Shown here in pieces: positions 25,132-35,606 of a stretch of 64,000 nt of DNA. This DNA is from Calycina herbarum (lineage: Eukaryota > Ascomycota > Leotiomycetes > Helotiales > Pezizellaceae). The notes beneath the pieces were generated by a model that was given only the letters and a program-made list of their open reading frames with translations, had not been told where the DNA came from and did not search any database. Made by a program: the position numbers and the translations under genes. The stretch is from positions 186,001 through 250,000 of the forward strand of contig LLEY01000005.1 of NCBI GenBank assembly GCA_001414485.1, written 5' to 3'. Each line of letters opens with the position of its first letter. Position 1 is the first letter of the stretch.

Positions 25132-26940
25132 GTAAGAGCTTAGGTAGCTTGGCATCTTCTTTAACCCCTGTCTTACGTTCTATAGCTATGTTAAAAGAAT
25201 AACGAGTAAGGCTACACTTATAGCTAATACTCTTAAAAGAATAACAAATATAATAAGAGGCTCACCTTCTTATCTGCTTAAGTAAGTTACTACTGCTTCT
25301 ATTCTCTCGATCGTCTACTTTAGACACGAGACCTAGTACCCTAGTTGAATAAGAGAGGAAATAGGCTAAGCAGGTTCTATAAATAACCGGATTAGCCGCT
25401 ACCTAACTCTCTTAGATAGAGTAGTATCAAAGTATACTAAGATTATTCTCCTAGTCTATAAGACTACCCCTACCTTAGTACTTCTTATAGAATCTAGCCT
25501 CTTAGCTGCTGAAATCGCTCTTATAGTAAAAAGCAGAGTATTTAAAGCTAGAACTCGCCGACTTAACTTAGCTTACCCGCTTAAACAATGTATAAATAAC
25601 CCTTGCTTAAAGACTAGGCTTATTTACCGCTCTTCTAAACCCCTCTCTCTCTTAGAAGAAATCGACTTAATATAAGACTCTTTATAGAATAGAGGGTTTA
25701 ACTAGTAGGCCTGCCTTCTTAAGGTAGCAGGTCCAAGCCCTAGTAGTAATAAGGACTCCTATAAAGCTGAATTCCTTAAATTCCTTACCTCTGTCTCATC
25801 TATAGACCTAGTTATATTTACCGACGACTCTTGCTTAGACGACAAAAGTACTAGTAGCAGCGTATATCTTATAAGAGAAGGGGTTATTCTAAATACAAGG
25901 CTCTTCCCCTTTAGTAAAACATTAGAGATATATAACACAGAAGCCAAAGCTGCCTTATATAGTCTAGAACTAGCCCTAGACTCCCCTTTCTAGGCCTCGG
26001 CTACGAAGTGCTAGATTTGCTTTAATAACCTCGAAGCTATACTATAACTAACCTACTAGTCTTGTAGCACGTTATAAGAGACCTTTAATAAGGTATATAG
26101 CTTTACTTAGCTATACCTAGAGAAGATTTAGATAAGGTAGTGCCCTAGTTATATAGGAATCCACGGTAACGAAATAGCTAATAAAGCTATAGGAAAAGCG
26201 GCTTAAACACCTCTTTCTAGTTCCCCTCTACTTTATACTACTATACTTAAGAGAGAGGTTAAAGAGACAGGGATTAGGCTTGTAAATCAGCTCTGGTAGA
26301 CAACGCTCCTAGATACTTATAAAAACCTAGAACTTACTTCCTAGCTTTTAAAACCTAAGACTCTCTAGCTACTAAGAGAGGTCCTAGCTTAGCTAATTAC
26401 AGCTTAAACTAGACACGGAGACTTTATAGTATATCACCTCTACTTCTTCTACCTCGATACGTTACTAGAATTAGGGAATTATAAGTGTAAAAGAGCGAAA
26501 ACATAATTCTACCTACTCTACTATAGGCTAGTAAATAACAAAGACCTAAGGCTATTAGCTAAGGTAGAGGGAAACCCTTAACTTCTTTTCAGACCTAGCT
26601 ATAAGGAACTCTTTAGTAAGATCTACGCTAAAACTAAGTTCTTTATAAAAATCTGTCTTTTAAGATAGCTTAACTCTCTTTTCCTTTCTTTTCTCTTTAC
26701 TTATATATCTCCTTTGTCTTTCTCTAATTCTATAAACTAATTAAGGACAGGGGCTGTTCTAAAAGTAGAGCTTCTCTTTAAACTATCTCTTATAAATTAG
26801 CTCACTCGTTTACTATCCCTATAGCCTAGGGCACCCCCCTAGCGTTATTTGCCCTCTTTTAGGACACTTTTAGGATTTAGCCTACGCGAGCTATTCTCCG
26901 CTTGACGTTAAATAGAAATAAATAAATAAATAAATATATA
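25132..26940 (+). mobile_element. 5'-truncated Tad-like LINE (RNase H end), RIP-mutated
   Basis: The fragment starts in the last part of a LINE reverse transcriptase (LGIFFNPCLTF, KRITSKATLIANTLK). It continues into an RNase H domain (VIFTDDSCLDD at about 25,810, IGIHGNEIANKAI at about 26,150) and a C-terminal Cys/His-like tail. It ends in an AAATAAATAAATAAAT tail at 26,911-26,940. A 13-bp word, ATATAAAGCTATA, stands at both ends (25,119-25,131 and 26,936-26,948), as expected for target-primed insertion of a 5'-truncated copy; in AT-rich DNA this is suggestive, not proof. The RT and RNase H order suits the fungal Tad clade. Confidence 0.8.
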
Positions 26941-26979
26941 AAGCTATATAAGAAATTTCTTTAAACCCGACCGAGTATA

Positions 26980-27935
26980 CCAGTGTCAAGCACTAGTACG
27001 TGCCTTAGGTTCCCAGACACATTTATCGGCAGAGCCATGTCTTTTGGCCAAAAGAAGGGGATCCTGGCACAAATGGCGGGGCTGCTGAAGGCACTGCAGG
27101 ACTACCCGCTTCCTAAGAGTATTCACGGCTTCGGAGGTGCGACGTTCAATGACAGCGGCGCCATCGTGAGCGGACCCATGACAAGCGTCGGTGCGGGAGT
27201 TTTGAAGACTCTTACAGAGGCCGCCTGAAAGTAGTGCTCACCAAGGCAGACAAAAACCCGTATCTTCAGGGCTGGCTTGTTAACGGTATTCGAGAACGTA
27301 TTGACGCCTTTATCGAGCATGGGCTGCCAGCACTGTTCTCTCACTTCCCCACCAAGCAAGACAAGTCTATCATACACGCGGATTTCAGCAAGTATCTTTC
27401 CTACTCTTGGCCTCTAGCCTGGCACTAACACTGACCCACAGCTCCCGACAATCTTCTTTATGATCCTACCACAGGTCGTATAACTGCACTCCTCGACTAC
27501 GACTTTGCCAGTATCCTGCACCCAGCATATGAGTTCTTCCGCTCGTTTGGCAGCAACGGCGGCCGGTTTCTCGGTTGGTCGGGAGACACGACTCTACATG
27601 AGATAGAGGCTGAAGCGCTACGCAATGCCAAACTCACGGGCCAGTTTCCTTCGCCTCTTCCAGCTCCCGGAGTATCCGATAATGGTCCAGGGATTGATTG
27701 GGAAGTCGCGCAGGCATGGGAGGAAGAGCTGCAGAAGATGGATGTGAAGCGACCAAGTACCATTCCGGGCAATGAGAAGTTGGCGGATATTGACGAGATC
27801 TTGGGCGCCTTGGTGCCATGGAGATTATGTAATGAGGACTTCCTAAGCATGAATCGAGATGAGGATCAGAGAATAGCACTGAGAATCATAAGCGAGGAGA
27901 AGCTTGTAAGCTTACTAGATCATTTAGGGTTTTAG
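26980..27935 (+). pseudogene. Truncated aminoglycoside-phosphotransferase-family kinase gene
   Basis: GC-normal island between repeats. It reads KKGILAQMAGLLKALQDYPL, then HGFGGATFNDSGAIVSGPM, then after a frameshift near 27,225 VLTKADKNPYLQGW, IIHADFTPDNLLYD (catalytic loop, HxD) and ITALLDYDFA (metal-binding Asp), ending at the TAG at 27,935. The HADF-T-PDNLL join needs removal of intron 27,388-27,441, which has a GC donor (GCAAGT), a CTAAC branch and a CAG acceptor. The N-lobe of the kinase is missing; sequence before 26,980 is the LINE and its target. No ATG gives the usual start. The missing N-terminus plus the frameshift make it a relic. Fungal members are small-molecule kinase-like proteins of mostly unknown substrate. 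Confidence 0.78.
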
Positions 27936-28341
27936 ACTTTGATAGAGTCAAGAGCAAATGAAATGAAGAAAGAGATTTATATCGAGAATGAAGTATCTTA
28001 TCTTCGTTAACTTGTCTTAAATACCTTTGTCTTTTATATATTCCACAGACTTACTAATAATTTCTAATATATTTATTATAAAAATAGAAATTAGTTTTAT
28101 AATAGTTCTAATCTTTATTTACTTATTATCTACTTTATTAGTATTAGATAAACGTTATATAATAAGAAATTTATATAATATCTAGATTTTTCTCTTTTAC
28201 TTTCTCTTTTTCTTTTCTTAGTTTAGTAATTTTATTTATATATAGAATTTATATAATTAGAAATATCTTTTATTAACTCCTTTTTAATATAATTTATATA
28301 TACTATTATTATAAGTTTTATATTAAATAAGACTTATTATA
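27936..28341. other. AT-rich spacer without recognisable feature
   Basis: About 400 bp of T/A-rich sequence between the kinase relic and the next pogo element. I see no coding or repeat similarity. Confidence 0.6.
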
Positions 28342-29225
28342 ACATAGTTCATTAGTACTCTACGTATATCAGTACTCTGTATACTTTTCCTCTATCAACT
28401 ATACTCTAACTTTAATACGTGTTTTCTTAACCGCTCTAAATAGAAATTTAAACGTAAGAAGCACGAATTATCTTAGCTATTAAGGCTATCTATACAGCTA
28501 AAAAGCTAAGTCGTCGGTCTACTACGAAAATCTATAATATTCTTGAATCTACGCTCCGACTTTGAATAAACGGTTATACTACTCTTTATAAACGTCTACT
28601 ACCAAACCTTAAATTAAATAACCTAGAGGAGGAGGTGATTATTTAATATATACTTAATCTAGATATAAGAGGATTTACGCCCTAGCTAGCTAGTATAGAA
28701 GATATAGCGAATTATATCCTCGAATCGTAGAGAGGAAGATATGTTAGTAAGCTCTAGACATCTCGATTCGTATAATATTAACTAGAATTAAAGACGTGTT
28801 TTAATCGTGTTTACGACTTTCAAAGAGCCTTATACGAAGATCTAGAGCTTATTAGCGCGTGGTTTCAACTTATAGAGAATATAAGAGTAAAATATAGTGT
28901 TTTAGATTACGACTTCTATAACTTCGATGAGACAGGCTTTATAATAGGTATTATAAGCCTAGCTATGGTTGTTACACACGCTGATCGACGTGGCAGAGGT
29001 AAGGCAGTTTAGCTAGGTAATCGAGAATAGGCTATAGTAATTGCTTATATAAATAGCGAGGGTTAGGACGTGCCTCTATTTTTAGTAGTTTAAGAGAAGA
29101 ATCATCTCGAGAATTAGTATACTAAGTACGGCCTTCTATATAACTAGGTTATTAAACCTATAAATAATAGATAGATAAATAATAAGACAGGTCTAGAATA
29201 GCTTTAGTACTTCGATAAGTATACT

Positions 29226-29401
29226 TTTGTATAAGTGTTCGTTATATATAAGGCCCCTGGGGCTAACACGGTTAGCTCCTAAGAGCGCTGTAAATAAGAC
29301 CTGGATAAGTATATTATATTATACCTCTGTACGCTCTTAAACGCTCGCTCCTGAGGCTGTTCGCAAAGTCTTCGACGAATCAGGAGCGAGTATTTATGTG
29401 C
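29226..29401 (-). repeat. Split direct repeat beta2 (3' end of the YR element)
   Basis: 176-bp second copy of beta, forming the outer 3' end (...CTTATACAAA in element orientation). It keeps the 11-bp hairpin arms at 29,344-29,354 and 29,380-29,390. A 222-bp unique stretch (29,402-29,623) separates it from alpha2. Confidence 0.92.
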
Positions 29402-29623
29402 TGCTCTGTAAGGAGCAATAGTGATATATTTATAAAGCTAATCTATATAGCGCTACTTGCTAGATATAGTAGGAAGTAAATAAATTACAACGAACCCCGG
29501 TAAATAAGCCTTATATCCTCGTTTCAGCGTCTAGAGCTACCTGCTCCTGCTCTGCCAGATTCCAAGGCTCTATATGTCTCTTTTGGTCCCCGGCTTAAGC
29601 TAATTATAGGGTAGGAGGGATGG

Positions 29624-29748
29624 AAATCGTAAAACCGTCGTTTTTGGAATAGGTGATACTATAGCTAAGGTATAGACTTTCCCTTGCTCAAGTGTCCGAG
29701 GAAAGCTGATGCTTACGTAAGCTTCTACCACTCTACAAAAACAACTCA
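29624..29748 (-). repeat. Split direct repeat alpha2
   Basis: 125-bp second copy of alpha. It lies directly beside beta1, so the internal beta1/alpha2 junction equals the joint that would form if the two outer element ends were ligated into a circle. Confidence 0.92.
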
Positions 29749-29924
29749 TTTGTGTAAGTGTTCGTCACATATAAGGCCCCTGGGGCTAACACGGTTAGCC
29801 CCTAAGAGCGCTGTAAATAAGACCTGGATAAGTATATTATATTATACCCCTACACGCTCTCAAACGCTCGCTCCTGAGGCTGTTCGCAAAGCCTTCGACG
29901 AATCAGGAGCGAGTATTTGTGTGC
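29749..29924 (-). repeat. Split direct repeat beta1
   Basis: 176 bp immediately abutting alpha2 with no spacer. It matches 29,226-29,401 with about ten transition differences. It holds a perfect 9-bp inverted repeat with a 3-nt loop (29,782-29,802) and an 11-bp inverted repeat (CTCGCTCCTGA at 29,867-29,877 with its complement at 29,903-29,913). Confidence 0.92.
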
Positions 29925-32900
29925 CGTACCAAAGCGTGCTGAGGTAGAGTCTATACCTGTATATGTAATCCAGGCCTAATCCAAGCCCTCGTAGTCTAGG
30001 CTTAATCAAAGCCCTCGTAGTTAAGACTAATCGAGGTCGTATATATCGGTTCTTTGTAGGAAACGTGTATTAAGCTCTAGTCTAGAACGGAGGCTTCTTT
30101 TGAAGTATTGTTTAAAGGAGTCGCTCTTCTAACAGCTAAGGTCCTAGATATCCTCGTACGTAAGACCGTTGTCTAACGCGTATTATACTACCCCTCTCCT
30201 AAAACTATATCTAGAGAATTTAATAGGTGTTTATATACTAGCTTTCTTAATCCTATTTCAAAGCTGGGTAATCATCTAATTTCGTGATATTAGCTCCCCC
30301 TTTAAGGTTGCGAACAGGGGCTCGGTCGCCTATTCCTATAGTGTGTTACCTGTTCTAGGGTAGTCGATAAGGAGCTTGCAAAGTACTTTAACCGGGTATA
30401 TAGAGGTGTTAGTACATGCTAGTACTATCTCAACTCCTTAATAATCATAATTAGCTTTGCTTCGTTTTAAGCGAAGGGTTACGTATGCTCCGCCGGGGGC
30501 AATAGTAACGTCGTTTCTTATTAGTCGGGTAGATAAAAAGGTTAAGCGATCCTCTTAAAGCTGCGGGTTTGTTACTATAAACTCTCCTATTTTTAAACAC
30601 CTTACAAAGGCTACTTTTACAGCTACGTCAAAGTTAATACTCTCGCGGCTGCTAGCACCTGTTGGTCCTACGAATACTAGCTTTATAATCCTTTCAAGGA
30701 TGTCTATTATAATTAGTTAAGCTTGCTTAGTTAGGGTGTTTATCGTTGTCCGCCGTATGCCGCTAATAATTCTTTTTAGCTAAGGGCTATCAAAGACCCC
30801 TTTATCTAGCCTTCTATCGATGTAGGCAGATCGGAGGGCTAATAGGTTCTCTATAATTATATCCGGCTTAACCTTTGTAGCCCTAAGGCCTCCTATTGCC
30901 CTCAAGGTTACGAACTCTTCTAGAGTCTCGAGCTGGGCGGGCTAGGCTGTTTTCGACTATAGGATATAGTAGTCCTCGTACGTCTTTTAAATAGACTTGT
31001 AGTTATCTCTTATCTCTTTCGAGAGACCGTTATAGAGGAAGTGTTTTAGCGAGGATAAGTTAGTTCCTTACGATCGTAGCTATTTAGGCGAAGGAGAAGA
31101 GATTAGCAGGGCTCCTGCTATTAAGGACACTAGTTAGTAATTTCCTTAGGATTAAAACATGAAATTATATTAGCTAGGATATTATCCTTTCCTATAATCT
31201 ATCTAGGGATAACCTTGATATCGTATTCGGCTACTCGTAGAAGGATCTGTCGTAGGACCGCGTTTGCTTCGCCTTTAAGCGAAGACTTCTTAAGACCTGT
31301 CTAGGAGATCGAGCTATCTATATAAGTGATAACTTTCTTTTCGCGCTACTGTTTTATAAAGTGGTTAAAAGCTAGAGCGATCGCCCCTAGCTTAAAGATA
31401 TTAATATTAAAGATATCGTTAATGTTATACTTAACCTTAGCTACGAAGGCTTATTCTTTTTAAAGGGAGTTACACTAGTTTCTCTAGTCTATATCAGGGG
31501 TCTCTGCGGAGAACCCCTCTATGCCTTCTATTAAGGCGTCTATAAAGAGCTGAATCGCTACTCTCGCTTTACTGTCAAAGTAGTATATACTGTTATATAG
31601 AGGGAGGAATTCGTTCTACTATTTAATATCTTTTATAACAGTTGGGTTAAGTCGCTTTCTTAAGACCTTTAGCGTATTTGTTAGGTAGCTTGCTAGGAAA
31701 ACGTATAGGTATGGTATAAATACCTTTCCTAGCTTAACAACGTTCGAGTAGAAGCTTAGAAAGCCTACTAGGGATTATATTTTGTCGAGAGTTGCCTAGC
31801 CTTAGTCTAGTACGATAGACGTTAAGGCTCGCGCTTTGGCTATCTTCTCTTTTAGTAGTTTTATAATAAATTTATAAGTATTATACTTAATTCCGAGGAT
31901 AGTGATAACCTGACCCTCGCGGTCCTTCTTCTTATTCCTCGGAACGCCTAGGAAGTCAGTTAAGAGCGTATACTAGCCGTGGAAGTAGGCTACCCGCTCC
32001 TAGAGGTCTGGTCCTATACGGAAGAAGAAAATAAAGTTATCTAAGTAGTGTAGTAAGAGCTTAACGCCAACGCCTAGGTATAATTTAAGAATCTAATATA
32101 GTACTTCGGCTACTAGGTTAAACAGGAAAGGGGCTGTTGCTAGGCCGAATAGGAGGTATATTTCTCGGTAATATACTCCTGCCTAATTAAAGCCTAATAG
32201 CTACTAGTCTTTCTAAGATACTAGGATGATTCTAAAAGCGTCTTTTAGATCCTTCTTTATAATAAAGCAGCCGTGCTCTGTCTAAAGAATAGCTGCTACG
32301 ACAGCGTCGAAATATAGGTATTTGATACTCTTATATTCCTTAGGAATACTATTGTTTATAGACCTCCCTACTAGTGTAGAGAGGTTATGGATTATACGGA
32401 AACCGCTATCGCTCTTAGGTACTACGCCTAATAGAGAGGATATAAAAGGTAGGAGAGAGGGGTATAGCAGTACTCTACGGAGCTTTAAATCGGTCTCTAA
32501 CCTGCTCTCTATTGTATTTAGATCATCCTTAATAGATAGTAGATTCCTTAAGAGGATAAGCTAGTTAGGGCCTTCGTAGCTAATCCGACATCTAAAGGTT
32601 AAAATGCCTATAATTATATTACCTAATAGGCTCGGCCTAGAGGAAGATCTCCGTTCGTCTTAGTATAGAAACGTAAGGTAATACCTAACAGAGTCTAACT
32701 CTACGGGGTTTAATTACCTACTCGGTAGGACGTACGACGATAGATTACCTTAGACTAGGTAGTCTTTAAGAAGACGTACCTATCTATCCCTTTTTAGCGG
32801 AGACGGCGAGTCTCTAAGTAGGTATAAGGTATCTATAAGTTTATATAGTAAGCATGTGTTTGGACGTGGAGGGTAAGAGGAATAGTATGCTATAGTTTTT

Positions 32901-34041
32901 TCAAATAACTAATAACATTCCTAGTCCCCCGCGATATCTTAGCCACGAGCTTGAGTTTAGGAGCACTAGGTAACCTAGTAGTCCTCTCTACAACTTATAG
33001 TTTGGCATTTGTGCTCGAATTTACATCTATTACTATACTTATATCTATTTGAATTCTATATTCGACATGCTCTATCTGGTTCTATAGCCTTACTAGGCGT
33101 TGTAATAGGTCTTCTGTCGAAGCTTCTCTTCCTTAAGAGGCCTTATACGAGGCTTCTTTCAGAGGGGACGACAGTGAGGACTAGGTAACGGTGTTCTCGC
33201 TCTACTAAGATTACCTAGCCCTCTATGTTTGTAATACTAATAGAGATTATATATTAGTACTATTCTAGAGCTATTAGTATTACCTAGATCGCCGGATACT
33301 ATGTATTCTAGATAAGGTGGATTAACCTTTCGAAGGCTATTATTGCTGCTATTAAATCTAAGCGAGTCTCTCTATAGATTTAATATATAATTGATAGGTA
33401 TATTATCTACGATTCTTACTAAATTGTTATCGTTATCCTAAAGTCTAACTGTTTTCCTTACTTCTTCTTAATAGTAAGAGAGTCGTCTATTACCTCAAAG
33501 AATTGCTTGTTTGCTACTACTAGTAGACCTTTCCCTGTTCGGATATAAGCAAGGTCTATTACTAAGAATGTCCCTTTAACGATCTAGGTAATGTACTTTA
33601 GGTTGACCTTCAGGTGCCTATCTAGGATAGATTTATCTTATAGGGATAGTATCTTACCTGCTTCTTTAAGGCTTAAAGCGTCCTTAGTCGCTGCTGCTGC
33701 TTACGCTCTTGAGACCAACGTTTGTACCTCTAAGGCCTTAGTCTTAGCTTATAACTTTTTCTCTTCTATAGCCGCGATCCTTGTTTAGCCTTCCACTTCT
33801 GCGCGCTGGGCTCTCTTTATGTGTAGGTCCTCTATTAACAGTTGTGCCCTGACTTTAGCCTCTGTGAGGGCCTCTAGGTCGTTGGTATTCTAGGGGATTG
33901 TTGCGTTAGACGCCGCGTTTGAAAGGGGGGAAGAGGGTACCCCGTCGCCGGCGGGGGTGTTTCTGGTTCGTACTATATTGAAGGTAAATGAGGAAACTGA
34001 GTAGCTTTAAATAGAGATGAGAGCTCTTAGCTAGAATCGAT

Positions 34042-34166
34042 AAATCGTAAAACCGTCGTTTTTGGAATAGGTGATGCTATAGCCAAGGTACAGACTTTCC
34101 CTTGCTCAAGTGTCCGAGGAAAGCTGATGCTTACGTAAGCTTCTACCACTCCACAAAAACAACTCA
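34042..34166 (-). repeat. Split direct repeat alpha1 (5' end of the YR element)
   Basis: 125 bp, 96-97% identical by eye to 29,624-29,748; the four differences I see are transitions. In element orientation it begins TGAGTTGTTTTTGTGGAG and is the outer 5' end. Confidence 0.92.
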
Positions 34167-34202
34167 GCTGCTCGTATAAGGGGTCTATATCGAATGCTGG
34201 TA

Positions 34203-34658
34203 TGTCACGAATCACGTGCCAGCACGTGAATAAATGAAGTCCAGGCGGCGCCCTGACAGGACAAATACTATTGTAACCCTGAAAGGAAGAAGGGATTGAA
34301 TGGACATGCAATCCTGGGGATCTCATTACAGTTATATCACGTGACTCGGTTAGGAGCAGTCAGGTGATGGAGTCCAGTTTTGAGGAGCCCTGGAAATGGA
34401 GTCGGACTCCATCTTCGGGACTCCTGCCAAGCAGGACTCCAACATGAACGAAGGTTCTATATAAGACTGGCACGTCTGCCATTAGATAGGAGCTTCGTGC
34501 TCAACTTTAGTTATCAATCTTATCATCTTGTTTGACATCTTTGATACAAGTAACGAGTTCACTTCCAAGTGAACAACCTGGCGCATCTGTACTTCTTACC
34601 TGCATACCAACCTTCGAGACTTAGTCATCTTTGTTTAGTTCGTTTGAGTTTCGTTACA
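34203..34658 (+). mobile_element. Solo LTR, not RIP-mutated
   Basis: 456 bp beginning TGTCACGAATCACGTG and ending GTTTCGTTACA, flanked by the 5-bp duplication TGGTA (34,198-34,202 and 34,659-34,663) inside the pogo transposase frame. It is rich in CA and TG, unlike its host element. CTATATAAGACTGG near 34,457 is a likely TATA box. GACTCC/GGAGTC words recur at 34,360-34,440. No internal region or partner LTR lies nearby, so LTR-LTR recombination removed the rest. Confidence 0.9.
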
Positions 34659-35606
34659 TGGTATTAGATAGGTATGAGAGTTACGAATCAGCCGAATTCT
34701 AAGAGTATTATAAGGCTTATAATATTATAACTCTTTGCCTGCCTCCTCACTCTTCTTATCTTACCTAGCTACTCGACGTTGGGTGTTTTAGTGTATTAAA
34801 ACGGGTATATGGTTGCTAAATTAAGACTTTTATTAAAGCTTATATTAACTATATTACTAAGGTCGAGTTCTTTCTCGCCTTCAAAGCAGCGTATTTGGAA
34901 TCAATAATAGCCTAAAACGCCTAGGCTAGATTCCGCGGAGCTGGCTTAGTGCCTTTTAATCTCTAAGCTATGATATTAAAGCTTGATGTCTGATTACGAA
35001 CTCCTACACCTACTAGCCCCTCTTCTGCGGACGCCGACCCTTGGGTCTTATAGACCCCTTATAACCTAACCGATGCTCTTTTATAAACAACTTTGGTTAA
35101 GAATCGTATTATACGTTATTAAGGAAGCTCGCTAACGCTTATTTTTCAAACAGTTACTGTGTTAGCAAAGGGTATAGAGCGGTTAGCATATGAAGTAACC
35201 CTTTTGTCGGCAGAGGTCCGTACCCTTCGAGTAGCAAATGAAGCCCTTAGTAAGCGTCGTAGGGCTAAAAAGACTCGGGTCCGTTAAGGAGGTGTACTTA
35301 CTATAGAGGATGCGTAGGACGTATTAGCTCAAAGGGAGGCAGAGGAACAGGCTTGACACGATAGGCGTTCTAAGGGGGAGAGGCAAAATGAGGGGCAACC
35401 CTCTAGGCGACGGTATAGCACTTATAGAAAGACTGGTTATAATATACGAACTTGTTAAGAGGCTATAGATATATCTAGTTTATTAGATTCTAAGTAGTTT
35501 TAGTTAATTTAATATATTATAGTTGTTTAATCATATTCTAAAGTAATAAGGTGGGGGAAAAGTGTACAGGGTACTGATATACGTAGGGTACTGATGAACT
35601 ACATTA

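Larger units (their letters stand above)
29226..34166 (-). mobile_element. Tyrosine-recombinase retrotransposon with split direct repeats (Ngaro/PAT-like, DIRS order)
   Basis: Coding is on the minus strand. From 34.0 to 33.1 kb there is a Lys/Glu/Ala-rich coiled-coil ORF (EALTEAKVRAQLLIEDLHIK), gag-like by position. Reverse transcriptase follows, with EHGCFIIKKDLKDAFRIILV ending near 32,220, YLLFGLATAPFLFNLVAEVL at about 32,160-32,101, and catalytic YLDNF near 32,040 (YLDD with one G-to-A). An RNase H-like stretch lies near 31,330-31,140. Next is a tyrosine recombinase: LKRSKANYDY near 30,470, YSFRRG at 30,210-30,187 (HxxR motif with His lost), KSDSFKQYFKRS with the nucleophile Tyr codon at 30,105-30,107. 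Termini are split direct repeats (alpha1, beta1, alpha2, beta2, listed separately). The pogo reading frame resumes exactly on both sides, with no target duplication. No integrase or LTRs. RIP stops make it inactive. Confidence 0.88.
28342..35604 (+). mobile_element. pogo/Fot1-like transposon, family B, split by a YR retrotransposon and a solo LTR
   Basis: Terminal inverted repeats begin ACATAGTTCATTAGTACTC at the left and, reversed, ATGTAGTTCATCAGTACCC at the right. TA duplications lie at 28,340-28,341 and 35,605-35,606. Subtracting the 4,941-bp insertion (29,226-34,166) and the 456-bp solo LTR with its 5-bp duplication leaves 1,861 bp. Transposase motifs on the + strand are FDETGFIIGI near 28,925, YFDKYT at the first break, AARIRGLYRMLV between the two insertions, ESYESAEF after the second, and a long C-terminal tail with SAEVRTLRVANEALSKRRRA. 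The tail matches the intact tail of the copy at 60.7 kb. RIP stops are present, fewer toward the 3' end. Confidence 0.9.

Noticed and set aside
11240..26900. A biosynthetic gene cluster next to the transporter/dioxygenase pair
   Set aside because: No synthase, P450 or regulator motifs; everything readable is transposon protein.
29226..29924. The 176-bp direct repeats as LTRs of a small element
   Set aside because: They are not at the two outer ends of one element. With the alpha repeats they form the split direct repeat layout, and the coding region has a tyrosine recombinase, not an integrase.
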